Shown here: one piece after another, positions 34,726 through 44,406 of the stretch | Layout of the letters: every line of letters begins with the position of its first letter | How positions within the stretch are numbered: the stretch's first letter is position 1 | Made by a program: the position numbers and the translations under genes | Assembly: GCF_000384255.1 (NCBI RefSeq) | Contig: NZ_KB913035.1 | Location: 843,362 to 907,361, forward strand | DNA from: Methylotenera mobilis 13 | GTDB taxonomy: Bacteria; Pseudomonadota; Gammaproteobacteria; Burkholderiales; Methylophilaceae | DNA: 64,000 nucleotides | Direction of reading: 5' to 3' | The notes under the pieces: model-generated | What the model was told of the DNA's origin: nothing | What the model saw: the letters and a program-made list of their open reading frames with translations, nothing else | Database searches by the model: none

Positions 34726-35602
34726 TCTAGGGTTTATCAAAGCTAGTCTAACCAATGAACGGATGCGTGCCAATTTAGCTTTAGGTTCTGGCACCTACAT
34801 GCGTGCCAATTATGCGTTAGAGCCTCAAAATTTACAGAAGCTATTTGAAGCGAATGTTGGGTTAAAGCTTGCAGATAACCTGTGGATTGATGCTGGCGTG
34901 ATGCCGTCTCATATTGGATTTGAAAGTGCTATTGGATTAGACAATTGGACAGTTACTAGAAGTATGCTGGCTGATAATTCACCTTATTTTGAAACAGGGC
35001 TAAGGCTTTCTTATACATCAGATGATGGCAAATGGTATGCCAGTGGGCTGGTCTTGAATGGCTGGCAGCGCATTCAAAGACCAGACGGCAATACAAGCCC
35101 CTCAGTCGGCCATCAACTTACTTATAAACCTAACTCAAAGGTCACCTTGAATAGTAGCTCTTATATCGGTAACGATAAATCAGATAAAGACAGAAAAGTG
35201 CGTTACTTCCATCATTTTTATGGGCAATATCAGTTAAATGATCAATGGGGTCTCATCACAGGTTTTGATATTGGAGCAGAGCAAAAAGAAAGAAACAGTA
35301 GTCGTTATAACGTTTGGTTTACACCTATACTGATTGCTAAATATAGCTACTCAGATAAACTGAGTTTTGCTGCAAGAGCCGAATACTATCAAGACAAAGA
35401 CGGAGTGATTGTGACGACTGATACGCCAAATGGCTTTAGAACATTTAGTTATTCAGCCAATATGGATTGGCGGCTATCAAATCACTTTGCAGTAAGGGCA
35501 GAGTTAAGAAAATTTCAAAGTAAAGATAAAATATTCGAAGACAACGATAAATTTTCTGATGAAAGCCTGACCGCTACAACAGCAATGATTTTTAATTTCT
35601 AG
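34726..35602 (+). pseudogene. OmpL-like porin (bbp2), 3' fragment
   Basis: The C-terminal 291 residues of the split porin, continuing the same protein after the TTAA duplicate. It starts LGFIKASLTNERMRANLAL and ends with the aromatic terminal residue Phe (TTAMIFNF), needed for BAM recognition. Beta strands alternate throughout. It has no start codon of its own with a ribosome site. The stop codon TAG sits at the target duplication of the IS256 element, whose first base supplies its G. Confidence 0.85.
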
Positions 35603-36931
35603 AGGGTGTCCCGAATTTTGTGTAAACGTCGGTTGATTACTGCTGAGGCATCCTCTCTTCAAATTGAATAGTAAACCTATTTAAAGCAGGTTTCCAATCA
35701 CGTAGTGGCATCGTCCATTTCTTGCTGATGTTTTGCAGCGCCAAGTAGAACAATTTCATCACAGCTTCATCATTTGGAAATGAACCACGGCTCTTCGTCA
35801 CTTTACGTAAACTCATATTCACCGATTCAATCGCATTGGTGGTGTAGATGATTTTGCGTATTTCTGGTGGGTAATCAAAGAACGGTATGATACGCGCCCA
35901 GTTGCTGCGCCAGGATTGTGCAATCGGTGGGTAGGCATCATCCCATCTTACTTCAAACTCAGACAGATATTGTTCTGCTTCATCAATCGTTGACGCGGTA
36001 TAAACGCGCTTTAAATCAGCAGCCACAAGCTTACGCTTCTGCCAGCCCACGTAATTCAAGCTGTTACGCACCATATGCACAATACACAATTGAACCGTTG
36101 CCTTGGGATAGACAGTTTCGATCGCCTCAGGAAAGCCCTTTAGACCATCCACACAGGCAATGAAAATGTCCTGTACCCCTCGATTCTTGAGTTCAGTCAC
36201 AACACTTAGCCAGAACTTGGCACCTTCGGTCTGGGCGATCCACAACCCCAATACTTCTTTCTCTCCCTGAATGTTGATGCCGATGGCAAGATAGACTGCC
36301 TTAGACCTGACCGCACCGGTATCTCGTACTTTGGCATGGATGCAATCCAGATACACCACTGGGTAAATAGCATCCAATGGGCGAGACTGCCATTGCTTCA
36401 CATCTTCAACCACAGCATCAGTGACCGATGAAATGAGCGTAGGTGACACTTCAGTGCCATACATTTCAGCCAAGTGGCCTTGAATCTCACGCACCGTCAT
36501 GCCACGCGAGTACAGGGAGATGATCTTGTCATCAAAGCCTGTCCAGCGTGTTTGATGTTTAGGAATCAGTTGCGGTTCAAAACTGGCATCACGATCACGG
36601 GGAATCTCAATAGGCAATTCACCGAATTCACCCTTGAGCGTCTTACGGCTTTTACCGTTACGGGCATTGCCAGTGCCATTCATTACTGCTTCGTGTTTGT
36701 CATGGCCAAGGTGTTCAGCCATCTCAGCTTGCAGCGCACGTTCAACCAGTGCTTTGGTGAGTTGCTTGAGAAGACCATTCTCACCAATCAGGTCTTCTGG
36801 TTTTTTATAGTTAGCTAATAAGCTATCAATTAGATCATTGGGTAATACTTTTGGTATCGTCATTTTTATTCCATTCCTGAAAATAGCAGTTTCCTGCAAA
36901 ATGACGTTTACACAAAATTATTTACACCCCC
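35602..36931 (-). mobile_element. IS256-family insertion sequence
   Basis: A 1330-bp element with 29-bp imperfect inverted repeats (35602-35630 and 36903-36931, five differences, shared inner part ATTTTGTGTAAACGTC). The target duplication is the 8 bp AATTTCTA (35594-35601 and 36932-36939), normal for IS256. It carries one transposase on the minus strand. It lies exactly at the porin stop codon, which is preserved. Confidence 0.93.
35637..36863 (-). CDS. IS256-family transposase
   Basis: A 408-residue DDE transposase of the MULE/IS256 type. The start at ATG 36863 has AGGA upstream; an upstream Met at 36899 is less likely. Visible are a zinc-like N-terminal region (ALQAEMAEHLGH, GNARNGKSRKTLKG), Asp in VVYLDCIHAKV, Asp in FIACVDGLKGFPEAI, and Glu in YTTNAIESVNMSLRKVTKSRGSF. 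It appears intact, so the IS may be active. Confidence 0.94.
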   Translation of the reverse strand: MTIPKVLPNDLIDSLLANYKKPEDLIGENGLLKQLTKALVERALQAEMAEHLGHDKHEAVMNGTGNARNGKSRKTLKGEFGELPIEIPRDRDASFEPQLIPKHQTRWTGFDDKIISLYSRGMTVREIQGHLAEMYGTEVSPTLISSVTDAVVEDVKQWQSRPLDAIYPVVYLDCIHAKVRDTGAVRSKAVYLAIGINIQGEKEVLGLWIAQTEGAKFWLSVVTELKNRGVQDIFIACVDGLKGFPEAIETVYPKATVQLCIVHMVRNSLNYVGWQKRKLVAADLKRVYTASTIDEAEQYLSEFEVRWDDAYPPIAQSWRSNWARIIPFFDYPPEIRKIIYTTNAIESVNMSLRKVTKSRGSFPNDEAVMKLFYLALQNISKKWTMPLRDWKPALNRFTIQFEERMPQQ

Positions 36932-36939
36932 AATTTCTA

Positions 36940-37482
36940 GTCTACACAGTCTCACTTGATGGAATTATTCAGGGCGCAAACATTAATTCCAACTCTAAAG
37001 ACGGTTTTGGTAGCGATATTCAGGCATAAATGGCAATTGTGATTCTGTTTGGTTTGTTATCTTCAATGTTGTGAACCGCAACTAAATTTTATGTAATCAA
37101 CTTTAATGTCAAAAAGCAGGTGGCAATTGTAAACATAAAGCACCTGAAAGCTTTCTATCAATCACTATTTAAATTTAAACACTATTTCTAGGTGTGCTTA
37201 AAGCATGTTGGTGTGAAATTTAATGTTGTTTATTGATGATGCTCTGTTGTTTATATGGCCTATATACTTACAAATATTAAATTTTTATGACAATCGTCAT
37301 AATCTCCCAATAAATTTTTTATTTGAACGATAATCATCTAAAGTTGCTATCTATTTAAGTAAAGCTTTTGTAGATGCATATGTCATGCAAATAGTTACTT
37401 TGAACATTTTAGGTCAGTAAATTTTGTGTTTCAATAAACTAGCGTTCAAAATAAATTCTATGTGTTATGTAAAGGCTATCTA
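36940..37482. other. Intergenic region between IS256 and the chemoreceptor gene
   Basis: No convincing gene was found. A frame read to 37029 (ending NSNSKDGFGSDIQA) begins inside the IS and has a stop directly before the junction in the uninterrupted sequence, so it is not part of the porin. The region is AT-rich and must hold the promoter of the chemoreceptor at 37483. Confidence 0.5.
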
Positions 37483-40101
37483 ATGTATTCATTTTTTATG
37501 AATTTGAGTGTCAGATCTAGATTGGGATTTAGCTATGCACTCATTATTGGCTTAACAATTTTAATATCGCTACTTTCTTATCAAGGTTTGAAAGGTGTGG
37601 AATCTACATGGTCTGATTTTGAGTCCGTCACTTTGCAAAAGCGAGATTACATTGAGAACGCATCAAGTAGGCTTGGTAGTGGTGTCCAGAATTTTAAAAA
37701 CTTTATCCTTCGTGGCGGGGATTATGAACAAAAATTTAATCATGATATGGATGCAATTGTTGAGTCTGTTAATCAATACAAAGCAGTCGGTCATTTAACA
37801 AAAGATGAAACTAGTCCACTAGATAATATTGTTGCAGGTGTTGAAAACTACAAGCGATCAATTAGTGAAGCCGCACAACTTAAAAATAATGGAGTATCAA
37901 TTGCTGAAATTGATGCCTCTATCAAAGGTGCAGATAAGCCTTTAAATCAGGCTCTTAAAGAATTATTAAAGCTTAATAGTGATAGCACCAAGTCATCGTC
38001 ACTCGCGTTTTCTAGTGTGGTTAAAAGTACTATATTTCAAATTGAAATATTCGTGTTAATTGCTATTGTTGTGGGGATAGTCACTGCATTATTAATTACC
38101 TATTCTATTACCGCGCCTTTGAGTCAAGCCTTGAAAATTTCTCAGAGTATTGCAAAGGGTAATTTAGATTCAAAAATCGATGACTTTTACAATGATGAAA
38201 CGGGCAAGTTACTCAAAGAAATGCAACACATGAGTCGTGTGATTCAGACAATTGTGAATGAGCTCAATCAGATGTCTAAAAAGCATGATGAAGGTGAAAT
38301 TGATCATGCGCTTAATGCAGATAAGTTTGAAGGGGCATTCAATACGTTGGTGATTGGAATTAACTCGATGGTTGGTGGCCATATTGATATGAATAAGAAG
38401 GCTCTGTCTGTCGTCAATGCTTTTGGTCAGGGAAACTTTAATGCGCCGCTTGAAGTTTTTCCTGGAAAAAAAGTATTCATCAATCACACCATTGAAGACG
38501 TGAGAACAAACTTAAAGAGTTTAATTTCAGACGTTAATTTATTAACAGAGGCTGCCCTAGCGGGGAATTTAAGTGTACGTGCTGATAATAGTAAGCATGA
38601 AGGTGATTTCCGTAAAATTGTGCAGGGATTTAACGCAACGTTAGATGCTGTAGTTGGCCCTGTACGTGTTGCGGCTGATTACATTAAAAGTTTTGCTGAC
38701 GGTAATATCCCTGAGCCTATTCATGAGAGCTTTAACGGTGACTTTAATCTTTTAAAGCAGAACATCAATGCGTGCGTGCAAGCATTAAAATCTCTCATTG
38801 ATGATACGCAAATGTTAGCGGATGCCGCTTCTGATGGGAAACTTTCAGTCAGAGCGGACACTTCAAAACATTGGGGTGACTATAAGAAAATTGTGCAGGG
38901 TGTGAATAACACATTAGACTCTGTCATCAGCCCATTAAATGTTGCTGCGCAGTGTATGGACAGTATTGCCAATGGTAATATTCCGAACTTAATTAATGAG
39001 GATTACAAAGGTGACTTCATTAAAATTCAAAGTAACCTTAACACGTGCATTAATGCCATTAATCTTCTCATTCAGGATACTAGCAAGTTAGCTGAATCAG
39101 CAAAAGATGGAAACATTTATGTACGAGCAGATGAGAATATGCACCAAGGTGATTTTAGAAAAATTGTTGAGGGTGTTAATAATACGTTAGCGCTAATTAC
39201 TGAGCCTATTATTACTATTAAGCAAGTTGCAGAGTCTGTTAATAATGCTGCTCAAGAGATTGCTTCTGGCAATAATGCCTTGTCACAACGTACCGAAGAG
39301 CAAGCGACTTCACTTGAGGAAACTGCTTCAAGCATGGAAGAGTTGGCTTCAACTGTTAAACAAAACGCGAGCAATGCAATTCAAGCTAATCAACTAGCAT
39401 TAGCTGCATCGAATGTTGCAGTTAAAGGGGGGGAAGTTGTATCAGATGTCATTGATAGCATGAGTGCGATTAACAATAGCGCTAAAAAAATTGAAGATAT
39501 TATTTCAGTGATTAATGGTATTGCATTTCAAACAAATATTCTTGCCCTTAATGCCGCTGTAGAAGCTGCAAGAGCTGGTGAGCAAGGTCGTGGATTTGCA
39601 GTGGTGGCAAGTGAAGTTCGCAATCTTGCTCAACGCTCTGCGAGCGCCGCTAAAGAAATTAAAGAGCTCATTGTAGATTCTGTCACAAAAACCGCGGAGG
39701 GTACAAGGCAAGTCGAAGTGGCTGCAAGTACGATGGGGGAGATCGTGGAATCAGTGAAACGAGTCTCGGTGATTATTGGTGAAATTAGTTCTGCATCTCA
39801 GGAGCAAAGCCTGGGCATAGATCAGGTAAATACAGCGATTGCAACGATGGATGAGACCACCCAACAAAATGCAGCGTTAGTGGAAGAGGCCGCTGCTACT
39901 GCTGAGTCTTTGATGGAGCAGGCGCACCAAATGGTTGAAGCTGTGAATGGCTTTAAAACCTCTGCTACTGAGTTAAGTCAAGTTAAATTAAACAACACTG
40001 CCAAAGTTAAATCTAAACAAAGTAGTTTAATCAAATTAGTCAATGTTCGTTCTGCAGTCAATGCAAATAGTCACTCTACAGAAGAGTGGGAAGCGTTTTA
40101 A
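37483..40101 (+). CDS. Methyl-accepting chemotaxis protein with triple 91-residue repeat
   Basis: An 872-residue membrane chemoreceptor. It has TM1 (about residues 15-35), a helical periplasmic sensor (about 40-185), TM2 (about 186-208), a HAMP domain, then three tandem 91-residue units, and a C-terminal signalling domain. The units begin at bases 38512, 38785 and 39058, exactly 273 bases apart, each with a core like [20 protein letters not shown]. These are HAMP-like relay modules. The signalling tip has [24 protein letters not shown] and [32 protein letters not shown] 37483 is chosen because AAAGG precedes it; the ATG at 37462 has no site. No cheR/cheB pentapeptide is evident at the end. 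Confidence 0.92.
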   Translation: MYSFFMNLSVRSRLGFSYALIIGLTILISLLSYQGLKGVESTWSDFESVTLQKRDYIENASSRLGSGVQNFKNFILRGGDYEQKFNHDMDAIVESVNQYKAVGHLTKDETSPLDNIVAGVENYKRSISEAAQLKNNGVSIAEIDASIKGADKPLNQALKELLKLNSDSTKSSSLAFSSVVKSTIFQIEIFVLIAIVVGIVTALLITYSITAPLSQALKISQSIAKGNLDSKIDDFYNDETGKLLKEMQHMSRVIQTIVNELNQMSKKHDEGEIDHALNADKFEGAFNTLVIGINSMVGGHIDMNKKALSVVNAFGQGNFNAPLEVFPGKKVFINHTIEDVRTNLKSLISDVNLLTEAALAGNLSVRADNSKHEGDFRKIVQGFNATLDAVVGPVRVAADYIKSFADGNIPEPIHESFNGDFNLLKQNINACVQALKSLIDDTQMLADAASDGKLSVRADTSKHWGDYKKIVQGVNNTLDSVISPLNVAAQCMDSIANGNIPNLINEDYKGDFIKIQSNLNTCINAINLLIQDTSKLAESAKDGNIYVRADENMHQGDFRKIVEGVNNTLALITEPIITIKQVAESVNNAAQEIASGNNALSQRTEEQATSLEETASSMEELASTVKQNASNAIQANQLALAASNVAVKGGEVVSDVIDSMSAINNSAKKIEDIISVINGIAFQTNILALNAAVEAARAGEQGRGFAVVASEVRNLAQRSASAAKEIKELIVDSVTKTAEGTRQVEVAASTMGEIVESVKRVSVIIGEISSASQEQSLGIDQVNTAIATMDETTQQNAALVEEAAATAESLMEQAHQMVEAVNGFKTSATELSQVKLNNTAKVKSKQSSLIKLVNVRSAVNANSHSTEEWEAF

Positions 40102-40117
40102 GCTTTAAATTGCAGGG

Positions 40118-40151
40118 GTAAAGTAGAGGTAGGTTATCTCCGCTACTTTAC
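40118..40151. terminator. Hairpin between chemoreceptor and arsR-like gene
   Basis: GTAAAGTAG (40118-40126) and CTACTTTAC (40143-40151) are perfect complements. The genes converge here, so it can serve both, though there is no U-run. Confidence 0.5.
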
Positions 40152-40199
40152 AAATAACAAATCAGCATAAGGTGTCTGATTGATGTAGCTGTCCGTCAT

Positions 40200-40511
40200 T
40201 CAGTCTTTAGTTAAAGCCTTTAAAACTGCACTTAAGACACCCGGATATTTTTGTTCAATTTCCTCAAGTCTTAAAGAGTTCATGTGTTCTGTGCCTTCTA
40301 TTAAGGTTTGAACAAGACCTGCACCCCGAAGAATTTTGAAGTGATGCGACATGCTGGATTTCGGGCGATTTAAATTAATTTCGCCACATGTCAGTTTTTT
40401 ACCGGCTTTGGCGAGCAGTGCAATAATCTCTAAGCGAGTCGGATCCGCCAGTGCATACATGATGTCCGTTAATTCGACTTGCTCGATGGTGGGATGTTTA
40501 ATTTGTCGCAT
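40200..40511 (-). CDS. ArsR-family transcriptional regulator
   Basis: A 103-residue winged-helix repressor. The HTH is PTRLEIIALLAKAGKKLTCGEI with the recognition helix RPKSSMSHHFKILRGAGLV. A Cys in the HTH (LTCGEI) is the only candidate metal or redox ligand, so it may respond to a reactive electrophile rather than a metal. It is divergent from the old yellow enzyme gene with an operator-like repeat between them, so it is probably its repressor. Confidence 0.85.
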   Translation of the reverse strand: MRQIKHPTIEQVELTDIMYALADPTRLEIIALLAKAGKKLTCGEINLNRPKSSMSHHFKILRGAGLVQTLIEGTEHMNSLRLEEIEQKYPGVLSAVLKALTKD

Positions 40512-40545
40512 GTGGTAAATCTAACACATTCCCTTTGTAAATTCT

Positions 40546-40569
40546 ATTGTTCTATATTATTCGAACAAT
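40546..40569. promoter_or_regulatory. Candidate ArsR operator
   Basis: ATTGTTC (40546-40552) and GAACAAT (40563-40569) form an inverted repeat in the 113-base gap between arsR and the flavin oxidoreductase gene. The central bases TATATTATT look like a -10 element, so binding would block the promoter. Confidence 0.6.
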
Positions 40570-40624
40570 GATACAATGCTGTTCATTGCTTCAATAAATG
40601 ACTTCAGATAAACAAAGGATCACC

Positions 40625-41731
40625 ATGGCAGATTTATTTTCTACGTATCAATTAAAAGACATTGAGTTAAAGAACAGAATTGCAATCCCTCCTATGTGCC
40701 AATACATGGCTGTTGATGGCTTGGCGAATGATTGGCATAAAGTGCATTATGCAAGTTTGGCGAGAGGGGGTAGCGGACTGGTGATTGTCGAAGCGACTGC
40801 AGTATCGCCAGAAGGACGTATCACGCCACATTGTTTAGGCTTGTGGAATGATGATCAAGCTGCTCAGTTGCGTGAAGTGGCAGCAGCAATCAAAGCGTCA
40901 GGCGCTATTCCAGGTATTCAGATTGCACATGCTGGACGTAAAGCAAGTGCCAATATCCCATGGGAAGGCGATGACCATATACCAGCAGAAAATAAGGAAG
41001 CATGGCAACCTATTGCACCATCTGCAATCGCATTCGGTGGCGATCTTCCTCGAGTACCAACGGAAATGACAGTTGCAGAAATTAAGCGTGTGCAGAATGA
41101 CTTTGTTGCTGCTGCTCAACGTGCGTTTGACGCTGGGTTTGAATGGTTAGAGTTACATATGGCTCATGGATATCTGGGTCAAAGTTTTTTCTCACCTCAT
41201 TCGAATACCAGGACAGACGAGTATGGCGGCAGCTATGAGAATAGAGCACGATTTAGTAAGGAAGTGCTGACTGGTGTGAGGAAGGTTTGGCCAGAAAGTT
41301 TGCCTTTAACGGCAAGATTTGGCGTTTTGGAATATGATGGAAAAGATGAAGAGACATTAAGCGAATCTATTCAACTGGTGAAAGAGTGGAAACAACTAGG
41401 CTTGGATATGTTGAGCGTGAGTGTTGGATTTACTATTCCACAAACTAACATCCCATGGGGACCGGCGTTTCTAGCACCTATTGCTCAGCGTGTAAGGAAT
41501 GAAGCTAACATCGCTGTTTCATCGGCATGGGGGTTTGGTGCGCCTAAGCTTGCTGATCAGGCGATTCGTCATGAAGAATTAGATTTAGCGATGATAGGTC
41601 GCGCTCACTTGGAGAATCCAAACTGGTCTTACCAGGCAGCAAAAGAGTTAGGAAAGGAAAGTCCTGCATGGGTGCTTCCTCCACCCTATGCGCATTGGTT
41701 ATCTCGATATAAAAGTCCGACAGCAGACTAA
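40625..41731 (+). CDS. Old-yellow-enzyme-family NADH:flavin oxidoreductase
   Basis: An FMN enzyme of the YqjM/XenA (class III) type that reduces activated C=C bonds in electrophiles. It is 368 residues with start ATG 40625 (AAAGGAT upstream). FMN and substrate residues are visible: the Cys in IPPMCQYMA, IQIAHAGRKAS, HMAHGYLGQSFFSPHSNTR, LTARFGVLEYDG, and DLAMIGRAHLENP. It is divergently transcribed from an ArsR-type regulator, its probable controller. Likely role: detoxification of aldehydes or quinones. Natural substrate unknown. Confidence 0.92.
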   Translation: MADLFSTYQLKDIELKNRIAIPPMCQYMAVDGLANDWHKVHYASLARGGSGLVIVEATAVSPEGRITPHCLGLWNDDQAAQLREVAAAIKASGAIPGIQIAHAGRKASANIPWEGDDHIPAENKEAWQPIAPSAIAFGGDLPRVPTEMTVAEIKRVQNDFVAAAQRAFDAGFEWLELHMAHGYLGQSFFSPHSNTRTDEYGGSYENRARFSKEVLTGVRKVWPESLPLTARFGVLEYDGKDEETLSESIQLVKEWKQLGLDMLSVSVGFTIPQTNIPWGPAFLAPIAQRVRNEANIAVSSAWGFGAPKLADQAIRHEELDLAMIGRAHLENPNWSYQAAKELGKESPAWVLPPPYAHWLSRYKSPTAD

Positions 41732-41989
41732 GTATTTTTTATTTAGATAGACGGGTGATTGTATTTACTCACCCCTTAAGTTTTCGACTTAAGCGTGCAT
41801 TACCGTTAATTTAACGATAAGGTTGTTCATCAAAGTGTGAGAGTTCAATTTCGTACTGAAAAGGTTAACTCATTCATGATTTTAATGACTTGTCGTTCAT
41901 GATGAGTAACAGCGCTGGATTTGAATGGCGGTGTAATATAGACACATCAACAAACAACTCGTTGAGTTTAAATGAATAAGGAGACTATC

Positions 41990-42061
41990 ATGTGGACAGC
42001 ACCAGCAGCGACAGAAATGCGTTTTGGATTTGAAGTAACCATGTACGTAATGAATAAATAA
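41990..42061 (+). CDS. pqqA: PQQ precursor peptide PqqA (orphan)
   Basis: A 23-residue peptide, the substrate for pyrroloquinoline quinone synthesis. It begins MWTAPAATEMR and contains FGFEVTMYV, with Glu15 and Tyr19 in the E-x3-Y spacing that PqqE/PqqD link. AAGGAG lies eight bases before the ATG. A strong terminator follows at 42085, so it is a separate transcript. No pqqB-E gene is near. Methylotrophs often carry extra pqqA copies to supply the PQQ-dependent methanol dehydrogenase, such as the xoxF product in this window. Too short for most automatic gene finders. Confidence 0.95.
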   Translation: MWTAPAATEMRFGFEVTMYVMNK

Positions 42062-42084
42062 TCATTACTTGTGTTGCGAGATCA

Positions 42085-42108
42085 CCCAGCCTAGTGCTGG
42101 GTTTTTTT
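42085..42108 (+). terminator. Terminator after pqqA
   Basis: CCCAGC (42085-42090) pairs with GCTGGG (42096-42101) around a 5-base loop, followed by seven T. Confidence 0.92.
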
Positions 42109-42840
42109 ATGACTGCGCTAATTACAATTTCATTAATTCAGCATTTATTAGTGCTGTCAGTCACTTCAGATTCATATCCCCATCCATTCAACCATATCAT
42201 CCACAGAAATTGTTGCGTCAACATTAAAGCACTAGTTAGCATCCGTAAAAGCGAACCAAAGACTGGGCTTCATGCTTAAATGCTAATGTTTTCAACAGTG
42301 GCAATAAGCAGGTAATCTTATTTTAATTTGCAGATAATGAGTGAGTTGAGCCTTTTTTGCTACAGTTCAAGGGTTGAGTATTGAGCGATACATTTGAAGT
42401 TAATGGGTTTATGGAAGCGGCGCTAAGTAAGTAGTGAAGGCAAAGATAAGATTTTATTTAACTTTGACTCAATCTTTCACTTTGGCATATCTGTGATATT
42501 TGTTCCAATTTATGATGAGTGGCTAGATTGCAACACGATTAATCAGTATCTTGTTAAAAAAGCGTTAGTGATTATGTTCATGCCTGTAAAAGATGGTTGC
42601 AGGAAAAGCCTGGATATTCCAGATAGAAATTTTTATGTTGTTTTAAAAAGACTTTTTAGAAATATTGTTGTCAGAATCATAGATGACAAATTCACGATTA
42701 ACCTTTACTAAGTAAAGACATACTAATGCTGATTAGTGTGTGTAAAAACTTTGAAATCACTCAACCTAGAGAATTTCTTGTAATCTATGGTGTTGTGGCA
42801 GCGTAGTTAGTAGCATCATTAAAGAAAAGATGTATCACTC
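42109..42840. other. Intergenic region after pqqA
   Basis: Frames at 42094-42279 and 42493-42711 lack a good ribosome site and any family likeness, so they are not called. The region must contain the promoter of the gene at 42841. Nothing else is supported. Confidence 0.45.
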
Positions 42841-44238
42841 ATGTTACCAAGTTATGTACTATTGGATTTAGAAACCACAGGCGCTACTCCATTAAAGGAC
42901 CGTATTACCGAAATTGCACTGATTAAATATGAGGGCAATCAGGAAGTGGCAAGATGGCAAACGCTAGTGAATCCAGAAGTTCCAATCTCCAGCTTTATTC
43001 AGCAGCTCACAGGCATTAATAACGAAATGGTGGCTAATGCACCAACCTTTAAACAAATTGCAGGCGAGTTGCTGGATTATTTAAAAGACAGTGTGCTGTG
43101 TGCGCATAACGTTCGGTTTGATCATGGTTTTCTTAAGAATGAATTCAAGCGTGTTGGTATCGATTTAAGGCAAAAGGTACTGTGTACCGTGAAGCTCTCA
43201 CGTAAGCTTTACCCTCAACATCAGAGCCATGGGCTTGATGCAATCATCGCAAGGCATGCACTTGTTTGTGAATCTAGACATCGGGCCATGGGCGATGTGG
43301 AGATGATGGTGGGTTTTTTAACAGCAGCCAACCAAGAGCTTGGTAGTGTTGCTGTTCGTCATGCAGCTGAAGCTTTGCTCAAGGGTTCTAAAAGCCTGCC
43401 GCCTCATATTGATGCCAATTTGGTTGATAGCCTTCCGGAATCACCAGGCGTTTATTTGTTCTATGGGGATACAAGCCTGCCTTTATATATTGGCAAGAGT
43501 GTCAACATTAGGGAGCGCGTGTTATCCCACTTTAGTAGTGACCATGCCTCTACAAAAGAGATGCGGATTAGTCAGGAAATTAAACATATTGAGTGGATAG
43601 AGACGGCAGGAGAGTTCAGTGCCTTATTGCTTGAGTCCAAACTCGTTAAAGCGCATCAGCCTATTTACAATCGACAGCTAAGACGAGAGCGGCAGCTTTG
43701 CTCATGGCGTATCGCTGAAGACCATACACAATTGCCGCTTGTCACTTTAGTGCAGTTGGATGAAGTTGAGCCAGTAAACTTAGGTCAATTATTTGGAACG
43801 TTTAAATCAAAGCGACAGGCGATAGAGGTGTTACGCAAAATTGCAGAGACTCATCAATTATGCCCAAGGCTGTTGGGGCTTGAATCTGGCAAAGGTGCCT
43901 GTTTTGCTTATCAGTTAAAGCGGTGTAGAGGGGTGTGTGCAGATAAGGAAACCTCAGCATTACATTTTTTACGTTTGCGACAGGCCATGACTGCACATCA
44001 ACTTAAAACATGGCCGTTTAAAGGCAAGATTGGTATTCATGAAACGCATCGCTTCAATGATAAATCAGCACTACATTTATTTGAGCATTGGATTTATTTG
44101 GGGTCGGTTGAAGATGCGTCAGCATTGGACGAAATAACAACTACTAAATCAGAGATGGTCTTTGAGCTTGATACTTACAAGTTGTTATTAAAAGAGCTCA
44201 ATAAGCCTAAGTCTAGGGTGAATCTTATTGAGTTTTAA
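42841..44238 (+). CDS. DEDDh exonuclease / GIY-YIG nuclease fusion (Cho-like)
   Basis: A 465-residue fusion. Residues 1-160 are a DnaQ-like 3'-5' exonuclease with LLDLETTGATPLKDRITEIAL (D, E), LCAHNVRFDHGFL, and HRAMGDVEMM (H, D). About residues 200-280 are a GIY-YIG domain like UvrC/Cho: PGVYLFYGDTSLPLYIGKSVNIRERV. It is known as a repair nuclease in Proteobacteria, where it may cut 3' of lesions in place of UvrC. A C-terminal region of about 150 residues has a CPRLLGLE... CFAYQLKRCRGVC Cys cluster. It stands alone. The ribosome site is weak. Confidence 0.88.
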   Translation: MLPSYVLLDLETTGATPLKDRITEIALIKYEGNQEVARWQTLVNPEVPISSFIQQLTGINNEMVANAPTFKQIAGELLDYLKDSVLCAHNVRFDHGFLKNEFKRVGIDLRQKVLCTVKLSRKLYPQHQSHGLDAIIARHALVCESRHRAMGDVEMMVGFLTAANQELGSVAVRHAAEALLKGSKSLPPHIDANLVDSLPESPGVYLFYGDTSLPLYIGKSVNIRERVLSHFSSDHASTKEMRISQEIKHIEWIETAGEFSALLLESKLVKAHQPIYNRQLRRERQLCSWRIAEDHTQLPLVTLVQLDEVEPVNLGQLFGTFKSKRQAIEVLRKIAETHQLCPRLLGLESGKGACFAYQLKRCRGVCADKETSALHFLRLRQAMTAHQLKTWPFKGKIGIHETHRFNDKSALHLFEHWIYLGSVEDASALDEITTTKSEMVFELDTYKLLLKELNKPKSRVNLIEF

Positions 44239-44283
44239 TCGACTAGGTTTTAGTACAAAACAGACTTTTACAATTAAAAAAAT

Positions 44284-44341
44284 GTAAACGACTTTAATAT
44301 TAAAAAATGTTTTGCGGTTCTTAATTTTAAAAGTCGTTTAC
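44284..44341. terminator. Long hairpin between convergent genes
   Basis: GTAAACGACTTT (44284-44295) and its exact complement (44330-44341) enclose an AT-rich 34-base interior. It lies between the convergent exonuclease and PII genes, where a two-way stop is expected. Confidence 0.6.
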
Positions 44342-44406
44342 GTACAAATATCACTATTTCCAATTTTATTTAGAAATTTTTAGTGCTTTAAATTTAATCT
44401 GAGTAG

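Noticed and set aside
34763-35602. Separate second porin gene
   Set aside because: Its sequence continues the 5' fragment in frame once the IS3 and one TTAA are removed, so it is one split gene.
36838-37029. Continuation of the porin or a small gene after the IS256 element
   Set aside because: The porin stop codon lies before the IS, and the frame after the IS has a stop at the junction when the IS is removed. No ribosome site or family likeness was found.
38512-39330. Tandem DNA repeat or assembly artefact
   Set aside because: The three units have equal length but clearly different bases, so they are old protein repeats and not a copy error.
42094-42279. Small gene overlapping the pqqA terminator
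   Set aside because: It begins inside the terminator hairpin and has no family likeness.
42493-42711. Small gene after pqqA
   Set aside because: No ribosome site, odd composition and no recognisable family.
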